64,000 nt of DNA from Poriferisodalis sp965215815 (GTDB taxonomy: Bacteria > Actinomycetota > Acidimicrobiia > Acidimicrobiales > Poriferisodalaceae): positions 124,001 through 188,000 of the forward strand of contig NZ_CBDCEO010000012.1 of assembly GCF_965215815.1 (NCBI RefSeq), read 5' to 3'. Within the stretch, counting starts at the first letter, position 1; every line of letters starts with the position of its first letter. Below, one piece after another: positions 45,647 through 53,594 of this stretch. A program made the translations under genes and the position numbers. The notes below the pieces were generated by a model. That model did no database searches and was not told the DNA's origin. It saw nothing but the letters and a program-made list of their open reading frames with translations.

Positions 45647-48025
45647 TCAAGCGGCCGGGTAGCGGATGGTCTCGAAGTGCTCTCGTCCCGCATTGATCAG
45701 TGAATGAGGCTTCTCGCTGCACACGACATAGAGCGCGTCCCGGGCGCGAGTCATTGCGACGAAGAGCTTGGTGGTGGCAAGCGCCTCTGCATCGACGCGT
45801 TCGGCGGGAGGAAGCCTGTTGGGCGCGGTGAACGGCCATGCACCGTGCGACACGCCGAGCAGAAAGACGACCTTGAACTCCAGCCCCTTCGCTCGATCGA
45901 ACGTCCCCACCCTGACTTCATCGGTTGCCTTGCCGACGAAGTCCCTCAGGTTGATGCATCTCAGGTCTGCTTGCTCCAGCGCCGAGATCGCGGCGTCGGC
46001 TTGCTTGTTCGTGGCCGCAAAGACGCCAAAGTCGCCCAAACCCAGCGCTGGGTTCGTTGAGGTGAGCTGAGTGATTTCGTTCACCACGTATCGGCGCTCC
46101 TCCCCTTGATCCGCGACGATCACGAGGCGCGGCGGCACACCGTCGTTGCGGTGAGTTTCCCTGTGTGCATCGGCGCGTCTTCGCGTCCGCGGTGACATCG
46201 CCGACTCATCGTCGGTCTCCTCGCTGAGATCGGCAATTTCTTGTGCGCCGGTGCAGGCCATGGCTGCTTCGATGATCTGGCGCGTGTTTCTGTAGTTGAA
46301 GTCCAGCGTTTCGCTGCGGCCTCGAACTTCGACGCCCGCATCGCTCAGCGCAAATCCTCCCGGATAGACACGCTGCGCCGCATCACCGACGATCAGCAGT
46401 GAGTTCTGTCCGAGCACCAAGCCGTGCCCATCGCCGGTCTCGGACGGGACGCGCTCGGCCACCAACGCGCTCAGCAGCTCAAGGCCGATTTGGGTGAGGT
46501 CCTGGGATTCGTCGACAAGCACGGCGCGGTACTGCGGCTGCGGCAGCGACCGCACGTAGTCACGTGCTCGGCGGATGCGGTCGTCGAAGTGTTCGAGACC
46601 CCTGTCCTCCATCATTTCGCGCCATGCGATATGGAGATCCCACATCTGTTCACGCACGGGGTGTTGGAACGCAACTTCGCGGCCGTGGCGCCTGATCTTG
46701 CGATAGGTCTCCAAGTCTCCGATGTCACGCCCGATGATGACTTTGGTCACCTCGTCGATGAGGTAATCGTCGGAGAGTCCCAGCGCGTGCAGCGGCGAAC
46801 CGGGGCGAACCACGTCGCGCTTCGCCCGCGCGAACGTGCTCTTCGACTGCGCGATGTTGACGTTCGCCTGAGGGCCACCGCGATGTTCGTCGATCTCCTG
46901 GCATAAGCCCTTCGCAAGCTCGTCGATGTTCGTGAACTCGACCGTTCCCTCCACGGCCGTGGGCAGCCTCGAATACAGGCTCTCAAGCACGGGCGGCAGA
47001 CTTCGAATGAAGGTCGTGAACAGGATCGGAAGCGGGCCGTCGTCGAATATCTCCGCATCGGGCGGATGCTTGGCGAGCCAGGCTGCCCGGTGCAGCGCGA
47101 CGCTGGTCTTGCCAGTACCGGCTGAGCCGCTCACGCGAGCCGGCCCGTTGAAATGGCGTTCCACGATCTCCTGCTGCGCCGGGTGCAGGAAGATCATCCA
47201 GTCTTCGACAGGAGCTTCGGCGAGACGTTTCACCTCGTCGGCGTTCAGCGTGATCGACAACGCCGAGGCCGCGCCGCGTTCGGTGATGTCCAGCGCGAAC
47301 TGCTCAACGGCTGCTTGCTCGGCGGCGGTCAGTTGATCGCTGCGCCATCTGTCGGGATGGATCTCGTGCAGTTCAAACAAGAGTTCGAGCAGCGAACGCC
47401 GCAGCTCGGCGTTGTCATCGCCTGGCCAATGGCGCAACAGCACCTCGTCGCCGTCGGCATCGGTGGCGCGGACCAGCGCCGCCGCCTGATCAGCAGTAAG
47501 GCCGCCGAATCCGTCCCGCACCTTGAACACGTCGAGCACATCAGCGGCAGTCCACATCCACAGCAGCGGTCGTTGCGGTTCGTCCTGCGTCGGGCGGGAC
47601 TCCTGGATCTCCTGGACGTACGGGTTCGGCTTGGCGTGGCGCTCGGTCGACGGCGGGACATCTGTCTCGGCTTGATCAGCTGGTTCCTCTGGCGCCTGTT
47701 CCGATTGGGGTGCGCCGCTCTGCAGGAGCTTGGCTTTCTTGTAGGCCTCGTCGTGGTGACCCGCATGGAGAAGTTGGCACTCGCGTCCGTCGCGGTGGAG
47801 CACGATGCGCAGCTCGTCCGACGCCCGAATCGACCACAGCGGGACCCTTGGCCCCTTGACGTGCAACTTCTCGAAGTTGAGCCCAGGCAGTCCGGGATTC
47901 TCCGCGAAGCGTGCCATCGCGTCGTACACGCGGAATTGTTCGTCCTTCGTCAGCTTGGCAAGTGAGTCACGGAATCCGGGCGCGACACGTAGGCCTGGGG
48001 CAACGTGAGAAGGTGCGTTCGGCAC
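45647..48025 (-). CDS. RelE-like toxin domain fused to a UvrD/REP-type superfamily 1 helicase
   Basis: Residues about 17-96 resemble RelE/ParE-fold proteins (FRDSLAKLTKDEQFRVYDAM, LWSIRASDELRIVLHRDG, LLHAGHHDEAY). A charged Glu/Pro/Gln linker leads to the helicase. Walker A GSAGTGKT is at 300-307, the DESQD Walker B at 505-509, FNYRNTRQI is motif IV-like, and KGLEFKVVFL and KLFVAMTRARDALYVV are motifs V and VI. This fusion exists in other actinobacteria, but its function is not settled; repair, RNA surveillance or defence are possible. The GTG at 48025 is chosen because the conserved domain begins shortly after it; the frame is open to 48151. Length is 792 residues. Confidence 0.82.
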   Translation of the reverse strand: MPNAPSHVAPGLRVAPGFRDSLAKLTKDEQFRVYDAMARFAENPGLPGLNFEKLHVKGPRVPLWSIRASDELRIVLHRDGRECQLLHAGHHDEAYKKAKLLQSGAPQSEQAPEEPADQAETDVPPSTERHAKPNPYVQEIQESRPTQDEPQRPLLWMWTAADVLDVFKVRDGFGGLTADQAAALVRATDADGDEVLLRHWPGDDNAELRRSLLELLFELHEIHPDRWRSDQLTAAEQAAVEQFALDITERGAASALSITLNADEVKRLAEAPVEDWMIFLHPAQQEIVERHFNGPARVSGSAGTGKTSVALHRAAWLAKHPPDAEIFDDGPLPILFTTFIRSLPPVLESLYSRLPTAVEGTVEFTNIDELAKGLCQEIDEHRGGPQANVNIAQSKSTFARAKRDVVRPGSPLHALGLSDDYLIDEVTKVIIGRDIGDLETYRKIRRHGREVAFQHPVREQMWDLHIAWREMMEDRGLEHFDDRIRRARDYVRSLPQPQYRAVLVDESQDLTQIGLELLSALVAERVPSETGDGHGLVLGQNSLLIVGDAAQRVYPGGFALSDAGVEVRGRSETLDFNYRNTRQIIEAAMACTGAQEIADLSEETDDESAMSPRTRRRADAHRETHRNDGVPPRLVIVADQGEERRYVVNEITQLTSTNPALGLGDFGVFAATNKQADAAISALEQADLRCINLRDFVGKATDEVRVGTFDRAKGLEFKVVFLLGVSHGAWPFTAPNRLPPAERVDAEALATTKLFVAMTRARDALYVVCSEKPHSLINAGREHFETIRYPAA

Positions 48026-48495
48026 GGTCAGCAACTGTAGAACCCGTGTGTAATGGCCTGCCAGCCGATGCTGACTCGTACTGCGGCCGACTTCAGGACC
48101 GCAACCAGGTGATGCGCGGCGGGTGGTGCCCGGCGAGACAGACAGGCACATACAGGGGTGCGGCGAAGTGTTGGAGCATTCTCCGACCGACCCGCATGCG
48201 GCGCACGCTCCGATCGAGGTAAGCGGCCCATGACGAATAAACGTCGCTGGATTCGCCGTCGTTCACGCCGGACACCGCCACGGCCGGATCTACGCCAACG
48301 ATCAGTAGCAACTCACGCGTATGGTCAGCAGCCGTAGGAGTCCTCCTGAGTACGGGGCGAAGCATCACCGACTCTGGGGATCCGGCGCTAACCGGCCAAG
48401 TTGAATGACACCGGGCTACTCGAGGTGCAAGCATGAAACTCTCGAAAGGCAAGGCCACGGTGTCTGAACTTGAATCGAACGGGCCGAGATCATCG
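48026..48495. other. Gap between the two helicase genes
   Basis: This 470-base gap holds no gene that I can recognise. A minus-strand frame (48093-48458, 121 codons) is open but has no family signature, no clear ribosome binding site, and overlaps the upstream extension of the RelE-helicase frame. The segment may be leader sequence plus eroded coding DNA. Confidence 0.35.
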
Positions 48496-51400
48496 TCACA
48501 AACAACCTCTTGGATCCCAGGTATCTATGCCATTCGCTTCCGATGACCAGATGAGAGTGCCAGCCTCGCCATAGATCCTGATGACGGCCCTTCCATCGTT
48601 CCAAGGCGCATCACGAATCCACGCTTGCGTCACCTTCGACCGGCACATGACTCTTGACCAGTGCTTTTCATGCCAATCTTGAGCATCTTTGAAGGCGAAG
48701 CCATCGGCATTGAGCTGCTCACGAACGTCGTATGAGTCATGGACCCGGATTTCGCATCGCTCAGGTTCGTCATGCGGGACCGGCTTCAAGCTTCGCCAGT
48801 CCAAACGATGCACGACGGGATCTCCTTCGATCTCAGCCAAGAACGGGCTCATCTTGCTGGCTTGAGTGCAGATGAACAAGTTCTTCTTCGCGCGAGTCAG
48901 TGCAACGTAGAAGAGTCGACGCTCGTCTTGCTCGATCGTGTCGAGCGAGTCGCTGAAAATGCGTCCGAACATCCAGTGGGGATGAATGAGCGGGTAGTGG
49001 TTCGCAACTGCATCTAGGACGATGACGGAGTCCTCTTCGAGTCCTTTGTACCCGTGCGCAGTACTCGCGGTTACTCGTTCCTGGAGCTTCGCTGGGAGCG
49101 TCTCGCGTAACATTGCCAGCGCACTCTCCAAGCTGCCGCCCGGAATCACGTCTGGGTTGTGCGTCCGGTTCAGCAGCACGACTGAACCCTGTTTCGCCGC
49201 GTAGTACGTGAGGCGGCCCAGGGCGATTTCGTATCCCTCACTCGTCGTCGAGATCTCGAGGTCAAGTCGTCGCTGCCGCTCCGTCGCGAGTGGCACGAAT
49301 GACTCTAAATCGCACACATAGACCTGCCCCCCGTTGTCTTGTACGGCACGGGCCTTGGCATCGTCGTCGCCGAGCAGGAGATTGCTGGTCTCAACGATGC
49401 GAGCCGCGGATCGGTAGTTGTGACTGATGGTCTTCGCTTTCGCTGGCGCGAAGTGCGTGTCGAAACCTCTGAAGTACGACAGGTCGGAGCCAGCGAAGCC
49501 GTTGACCGCCTGCCAGTCGTCCCCGACGCAAAACACCTCCATCTTCGGGTTGCGGCTTCGCATCGCCTGCGTCAAGTTGTAAAACGACCTGGAGAAGTCC
49601 TGATACTCGTCGATGTGGAGGTAACGCAGATCCTTGATTGATCCGTTGTTTCCCTTTCGCCCGAAGCTCAGCGTACCCTCGGCGGCAGCTTCTGCTGCCC
49701 GGAGCATGAGGCCGTTGAAGTCCTCACGTCCGTTCCGTCCCAGATGTTCTAAGTAAGCGTTGTACACGGCGGAGCCGATTCGGTAGAACTCCAACTCGGT
49801 TCTTGAGGCACCCGGTATTGCCGCGTGCCTGATGATTTCTATGTCGAGGTCGCGTGGCAGCCAGTTGCGCTGCCGGCAACGCCCTACGAACTGCTCCATG
49901 GCCTTGCTGAATTCGCCGACTGCGCGGTCCTTGATCTCTTTCCACAGCTTGTCTCGGCACAAGCGCTCCGGTGTCAAGTTGTGTTCCCTCAGTTTCGTGC
50001 ACAGGTGAAGAATGAACTTGTCTTCGCCGAGGCTCTGCATCTCTTCGTGCGTGAACTCAAGCAGCTTGCCTTTGAACTGCGCCCGTTCGATAGATCCACG
50101 AAGCAACGTCCACTCATCATCGCTGCCAGCTCGCTCCTTGGTTTCGTCGATGTACCGGATGTAGATCGAGGTCTCACGGCTGTTACGAATTAGAAAATCC
50201 GAACGAAGTCTGCGGCCACTCCAACCAAAACCATGATCGAATCTGTAATCGATGCCGTGCTCGACAAGCGCGTTCGCGATGACCTTCTGTCCGAAGTTAC
50301 GGACGCGATCACCCTTCAACGTTTCCTGGGTCAGCGAACGACGAAACTGCACGAACTCGTCGCCGGTCAGATGATAGCCGCCAGACTCGATGCGACTCCA
50401 GTCGGCCTCAAAATACGCCAGCATGAGATCACGGATACGGCCCTGCCATTCGTCATCACGAACGAACTTGTCGATAATCTGCTGAACCACCTTCGTCAGA
50501 TGCAACTTGCCGTCGTCCTTGTCATCGAAGAGGAGCTTCTCCGATGGATGGACCAGTGCGTGTGCCAGCGCATGAAAGGTCATTACATGAGGAATACTCT
50601 CGCTCAGGCGCTCGCGAAGTCGCTTCTCCATCTCTGTCGCAGCGGCACGATTGAACGCGAGCAGCATGACCTGATGGGGCGGCACGCCGCAGTGCTCTTG
50701 CAGGAAGATCGCCCGCGTCACCAGCACTCGTGTCTTGCCTGATCCCGCGCGGGCTGTTACGAGGACGTTGGCTGACGTCTCGCCCACCGCCGCAGCCTGT
50801 TCATCATCGAGAGGAATGTTCAGGTGTTCTCGAGCCCAGCTCTGCACGAATTGCGCTTTGTCATGGTAGTAGTCGTTCGCTTCGTAAACTCCGGTTGTCA
50901 ACAACCGAGCGCAACTTGTGTCGGCAGTCAGGAAGCTCTGCTCGAAGGCGTTGACACACTGGGCCCGAATCTGTTGGCGCTGCGATTGCTGGCGCTGTTC
51001 TTCCGCTTGCCTCTCACGTCGTAGCAACTCCTCTTTCTCGCGTTGTTCGGCAAGTTGCCGCCGACGCTCGGCCTCGCGCTCGGCCTCAGCAGATGCGCGT
51101 TCTTCCACAGCTCGACGTCGCTGCCGTGCTTCCTCCTCGTGCCGACGCACCGTCTCAAGAACATGGTCGCGGAGTTGGCAAAGGTAGGGCGTTCTACTGC
51201 GATCCAGGTCAATCTCCGCGAGATACGGCATATGAAGCCGCGGGTCTGTTAGTTGTCGGTATATGTATTCATACTTGATGAATTCTGATGCAATGATTGG
51301 GATCGCCGCAGTTTCATTAGGAGCTAGCAGAAGACATACGCGGCGAAAATGATTCTTCGAAGTATCCGAAAGGATGTGGTCGCTTGCAATATATCTGTCG

Positions 51401-51519
51401 AAGAATTCTTCTATGGACAATGAAGAGATCTTGGCGGTCGAGTCGCTGATACATCGAACCGCCCAGTTCATTAGACTGATCAAGTCGGGCCAAATCTTGG
51501 ATTCTACCCGTACTACCAT
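48496..51519 (-). CDS. Large superfamily 1 helicase, helicase IV (HelD)-like, with N-terminal coiled coil
   Basis: Residues 1-120 are unassigned. Residues 122-188 are an Arg/Glu/Gln-rich coiled coil, followed by a UvrD-type motor with Walker A ARAGSGKT (256-263), DEYQD Walker B (637-641), VGDDWQAVNGFAGSDLSYF (motif III), SHNYRSAARIV, HGYKGLEEDSVIVLDA and RRLFYVALTRAKKNLFI. Residues about 421-460 (IDYRFDHGFGW, LRSDFLI, IYIRYID) correspond to the nuclease-like insert of helicase IV proteins. The position where homologues usually have Glu in IYIEY is Arg. EDFNGLMLRAAE is also helicase IV-like. Base composition is clearly less GC-rich than the neighbours, suggesting transfer. Length is 1007 residues. 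Confidence 0.8.
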   Translation of the reverse strand: MVVRVESKIWPDLISLMNWAVRCISDSTAKISSLSIEEFFDRYIASDHILSDTSKNHFRRVCLLLAPNETAAIPIIASEFIKYEYIYRQLTDPRLHMPYLAEIDLDRSRTPYLCQLRDHVLETVRRHEEEARQRRRAVEERASAEAEREAERRRQLAEQREKEELLRRERQAEEQRQQSQRQQIRAQCVNAFEQSFLTADTSCARLLTTGVYEANDYYHDKAQFVQSWAREHLNIPLDDEQAAAVGETSANVLVTARAGSGKTRVLVTRAIFLQEHCGVPPHQVMLLAFNRAAATEMEKRLRERLSESIPHVMTFHALAHALVHPSEKLLFDDKDDGKLHLTKVVQQIIDKFVRDDEWQGRIRDLMLAYFEADWSRIESGGYHLTGDEFVQFRRSLTQETLKGDRVRNFGQKVIANALVEHGIDYRFDHGFGWSGRRLRSDFLIRNSRETSIYIRYIDETKERAGSDDEWTLLRGSIERAQFKGKLLEFTHEEMQSLGEDKFILHLCTKLREHNLTPERLCRDKLWKEIKDRAVGEFSKAMEQFVGRCRQRNWLPRDLDIEIIRHAAIPGASRTELEFYRIGSAVYNAYLEHLGRNGREDFNGLMLRAAEAAAEGTLSFGRKGNNGSIKDLRYLHIDEYQDFSRSFYNLTQAMRSRNPKMEVFCVGDDWQAVNGFAGSDLSYFRGFDTHFAPAKAKTISHNYRSAARIVETSNLLLGDDDAKARAVQDNGGQVYVCDLESFVPLATERQRRLDLEISTTSEGYEIALGRLTYYAAKQGSVVLLNRTHNPDVIPGGSLESALAMLRETLPAKLQERVTASTAHGYKGLEEDSVIVLDAVANHYPLIHPHWMFGRIFSDSLDTIEQDERRLFYVALTRAKKNLFICTQASKMSPFLAEIEGDPVVHRLDWRSLKPVPHDEPERCEIRVHDSYDVREQLNADGFAFKDAQDWHEKHWSRVMCRSKVTQAWIRDAPWNDGRAVIRIYGEAGTLIWSSEANGIDTWDPRGCL

Positions 51520-51782
51520 TTCGCTGAGCCCATTACTTTCACGCCGAAACTAATGGGACTAACGGGAACAGCTTGTGGGTCGGCGTTACGAATAGAGCTT
51601 CGTAGGCACCGGAGGGTGGGGCCCCGCTTTCGTTAAGCATGTTGGCGTGGAGGTGCGCGAAGGCCTGCTCGGCGGTCGAGCGCGCATCGTCACAGGCGAG
51701 CCGGGCCCAGCCGGGTTCCGGAACAGCACCGCAGTCGTGACCGACAAGCGTTCCGACTTGACAGACGACAGCGTCGAGTCTC
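51520..51782. other. Gap between the HelD-like helicase and the hydratase pseudogene fragment
   Basis: The helicase frame begins at 51519, so its promoter should be here. A minus-strand frame of 81 codons (51539-51784) continues from the degraded hydratase copy but has no recognisable family signature after its first few residues. I do not annotate it as a gene. Confidence 0.35.
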
Positions 51783-51897
51783 ACCGAGACATCTCTGTAC
51801 TGGCCGAATTCACTGGTCGAATTCGTCGAATGCGCCGTCGTGCATGCAGCGAGCGTAGATGCACCGTGCCCGAACCGCGGCGCTCAGCCGATGCTCG
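51783..51897 (-). pseudogene. Degraded copy of the enoyl-CoA hydratase 5' end
   Basis: On the minus strand an ATG is followed by codons for HDGAFDEF, then a 13-base insertion that repeats GAATTC and shifts the frame, and then GQYRDVSV. The intact gene reads DSAFDEFGRYGDVSV. About 50 bases upstream of the ATG also match the intact gene's upstream region, including GCGAGCGTAGATGC (as read on the plus strand). Downstream of VSV the similarity stops. This is a truncated, frameshifted duplicate marking the far edge of the accessory segment. Confidence 0.7.
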
Positions 51898-51939
51898 GCT
51901 TCGCTCCAAGCGATGAGGAAGGGCAACGATCAGGGCTGA

Positions 51940-52182
51940 TCAGATGTCGAGCATCTCCAATAGCTCATCGACTGTCAGGTCATGATGAGCGGCGACGCTC
52001 TTGAGAATGCCCGACAGGGTCTTGACCTTGATGGGGTTGTGATCTGGGATCACTTCGTGATGTTCGCCATTGGCCTGAGTCGTGACTCGGACATGAGAGC
52101 CGCGTCGACGAGTGACTTGGTAGCCGAGCGTGGTGAGCGCACGTTGCAGATCGCGCCCGCGCACATCGCGCGGCAGCCTCAC
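51940..52182 (-). CDS. hicA: HicA family mRNA interferase toxin
   Basis: HicA toxins have a double-stranded-RNA-binding-like fold and cleave mRNA using a conserved histidine. The 80-residue sequence LPRDVRGRDLQRALTTLGYQ, with RRGSHVRV (His30), HHEVIPDHNPIKVKTLSGIL and DLTVDELLEML, is a clear match. The GTG at 52182 is chosen because it overlaps the hicB stop by four bases and begins the conserved domain. The antitoxin gene is upstream, the common hicBA order for this subgroup. Confidence 0.88.
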   Translation of the reverse strand: MRLPRDVRGRDLQRALTTLGYQVTRRRGSHVRVTTQANGEHHEVIPDHNPIKVKTLSGILKSVAAHHDLTVDELLEMLDI

Positions 52183-52403
52183 AGGGCCAGGACTTCGTCT
52201 CTGACGAAGTGCAACCGGACGACGCTGGGACGGATCGACGCGTCGTCGAAGTAGCACTCAACCGCTTCGCGGATGTTGTCGCGTATTTCCTCGATCGTCT
52301 CTGCCTGGGTGTGAATGCCGTACCCAAGTGCGCTGGCAGAGTATCCGCCATCGACTTCATCATCACTGACCTCGAAGATGATCTCGGAAGTCGTCGGCGA
52401 CAC
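52179..52403 (-). CDS. hicB: HicB-like antitoxin
   Basis: The 74 residues SPTTSEIIFEVSDDEVDGGY, with SASALGYGIHTQAETIEEIRDNI and PSVVRLHFVRDEVLAL, match a small HicB-type antitoxin family that databases sometimes mislabel as 2-oxoisovalerate dehydrogenase. No C-terminal DNA-binding domain is present, so autoregulation may need another factor. The GTG at 52403 has a GGGAGG ribosome binding site. The stop overlaps the hicA start (GTGA). Confidence 0.83.
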   Translation of the reverse strand: MSPTTSEIIFEVSDDEVDGGYSASALGYGIHTQAETIEEIRDNIREAVECYFDDASIRPSVVRLHFVRDEVLAL

Positions 52404-52434
52404 AGCCACCTCCCTGTCGGTGCTTGTCAGCACT

Positions 52435-53586
52435 TCACTGTAGGGCTGCGCTGCCGTCGGTGATGAGGGGGTAGAGGCCGTCGGCGCCGGCGTCGGTCGC
52501 CATGTTGCCAAGCACCGCCGACCAGTGGGCGTCGGAGCCGTATTCCTTGCGCCAGCTCCACAGGCGACGGCTGTAGTGGTGCAGGGGGTACTCCTGGGTC
52601 ATTCCCATGGCGCCATGGGCCTGGTGGCAGGCCTTGGTGGCCCGAGCGGCGGCTTGATTGGCGATGAGTTTGGCTGCCGCAATCTCGAAGTCGGCACCTC
52701 CGCGGGCGGCCTCGCGAGCGGCGCACTCGGCTGCCATCCGCACCAGCGCTGCGTCCTGCGCGGCCCATACCAAGTGCTGCTGGACGGCCTGAAAGCGGGC
52801 CACTGGGCGGCCGAACTGCACACGGTCGTTGGTGTAGGTCACCGTGAGCTGGCACATCTTCTCGATGGCGCCGGCCATGAGAGCGACCCGCGACAGGGCG
52901 CCCCGCTGGGCGAGCGAATCGGCGTTGACGCCGTCGGGCGCGGGGGCTGCGCGGCCAGCCGCGCCGTTGAGCCGGACAGTGTCGCGTGGCTCTCCGGCCA
53001 TGTTCGGAAGCGGTGTGATCTCGCAATGAGCCGCCGGAACCGCCACCACGACGGGTTGCCCGCCGCACTCGCATACGCAGACGATGACCTCTGCGCTGCG
53101 TGCCCACGGCACCCGCAGCGCTTCACCGGTCACCGTTGCACTGCCATCTCCGGCAATATCGACCGAGCAGGCGCCACCACCGCTCCAACCGCCATCGGCG
53201 GCGCGCGGCGGTATGACCGTGACGAGCCCGTCGGGCCGGTCCAGCCCTGCCGACGCCAGCAGCCAGCCGCCGAGGATGCCGTTCTCGGCTGCGGGAATGG
53301 GCGCCGCGTGGTAGCCCACCATCCGCAATACCTCGGCTGCGTCGGCCAGCGTGCCGCCCGAGCCGCCGGCGTCCTCGTCGATGGCGATCAGGTCGAATCC
53401 GGTCTCGCAGAACGCGTCCCAGATCTCCGGCGCAGCGCCGTTGTCCTCGGCAGCCTGTACCGCCTCATGTGTGCACAGCTCGTTGAAGAGCCGGTGTGCA
53501 GTCTCGGTGACCAACTCGTCGACCACGACCGGCTCACGTGGGGCCGCCGTCATGCCGGCAGGCTGTGTCGATGGGGCCGCCGTCAT
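52435..53586 (-). CDS. Acyl-CoA dehydrogenase (FadE-type, second of a coupled pair)
   Basis: Segments TGFDLIAIDEDAGGSGGTLADAAEVLRM, SLAQRGALSRVALMAGAIEKMCQ, TNDRVQFGRPVARFQAVQQHL and the C-terminal ACHQAHGAMGMTQEYPLHHYSRRLWSW identify the acyl-CoA dehydrogenase fold. The mid-domain (about 130-200) is degenerate. This is typical of one partner in the alpha2-beta2 heteromeric FadE enzymes, where only one subunit keeps the full active site. The ATG at 53586 overlaps the stop of the partner gene; a second start 33 bases on has nearly identical surroundings. Length is 383 residues. Confidence 0.87.
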   Translation of the reverse strand: MTAAPSTQPAGMTAAPREPVVVDELVTETAHRLFNELCTHEAVQAAEDNGAAPEIWDAFCETGFDLIAIDEDAGGSGGTLADAAEVLRMVGYHAAPIPAAENGILGGWLLASAGLDRPDGLVTVIPPRAADGGWSGGGACSVDIAGDGSATVTGEALRVPWARSAEVIVCVCECGGQPVVVAVPAAHCEITPLPNMAGEPRDTVRLNGAAGRAAPAPDGVNADSLAQRGALSRVALMAGAIEKMCQLTVTYTNDRVQFGRPVARFQAVQQHLVWAAQDAALVRMAAECAAREAARGGADFEIAAAKLIANQAAARATKACHQAHGAMGMTQEYPLHHYSRRLWSWRKEYGSDAHWSAVLGNMATDAGADGLYPLITDGSAALQ

Positions 53587-53594
53587 GTCGGCAG
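53540..53594 (-). repeat. Duplicated start region of an acyl-CoA dehydrogenase gene
   Basis: Two 22-base copies (53540-53561 and 53573-53594) differ at one base and are spaced 33 bases apart. Each contains an in-frame ATG followed by codons for TAAP. The upstream copy overlaps the stop codon of the preceding dehydrogenase gene. The duplication adds 11 residues and leaves two possible starts. Confidence 0.75.

Noticed and set aside
48093..48458. 121-codon minus-strand frame between the helicases
   Set aside because: There is no domain signature and no convincing start, and it overlaps the 5' region of the RelE-helicase gene.
44177..51519. A known defence system such as BREX, DISARM or Zorya
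   Set aside because: The signature genes of those systems (for example PglZ, DrmAB, ZorAB) are absent; only generic ATPase and helicase domains are present.
51539..51784. 81-codon minus-strand frame after the hydratase fragment
   Set aside because: Only its first residues resemble the hydratase; the rest has no family match and no ribosome binding site.
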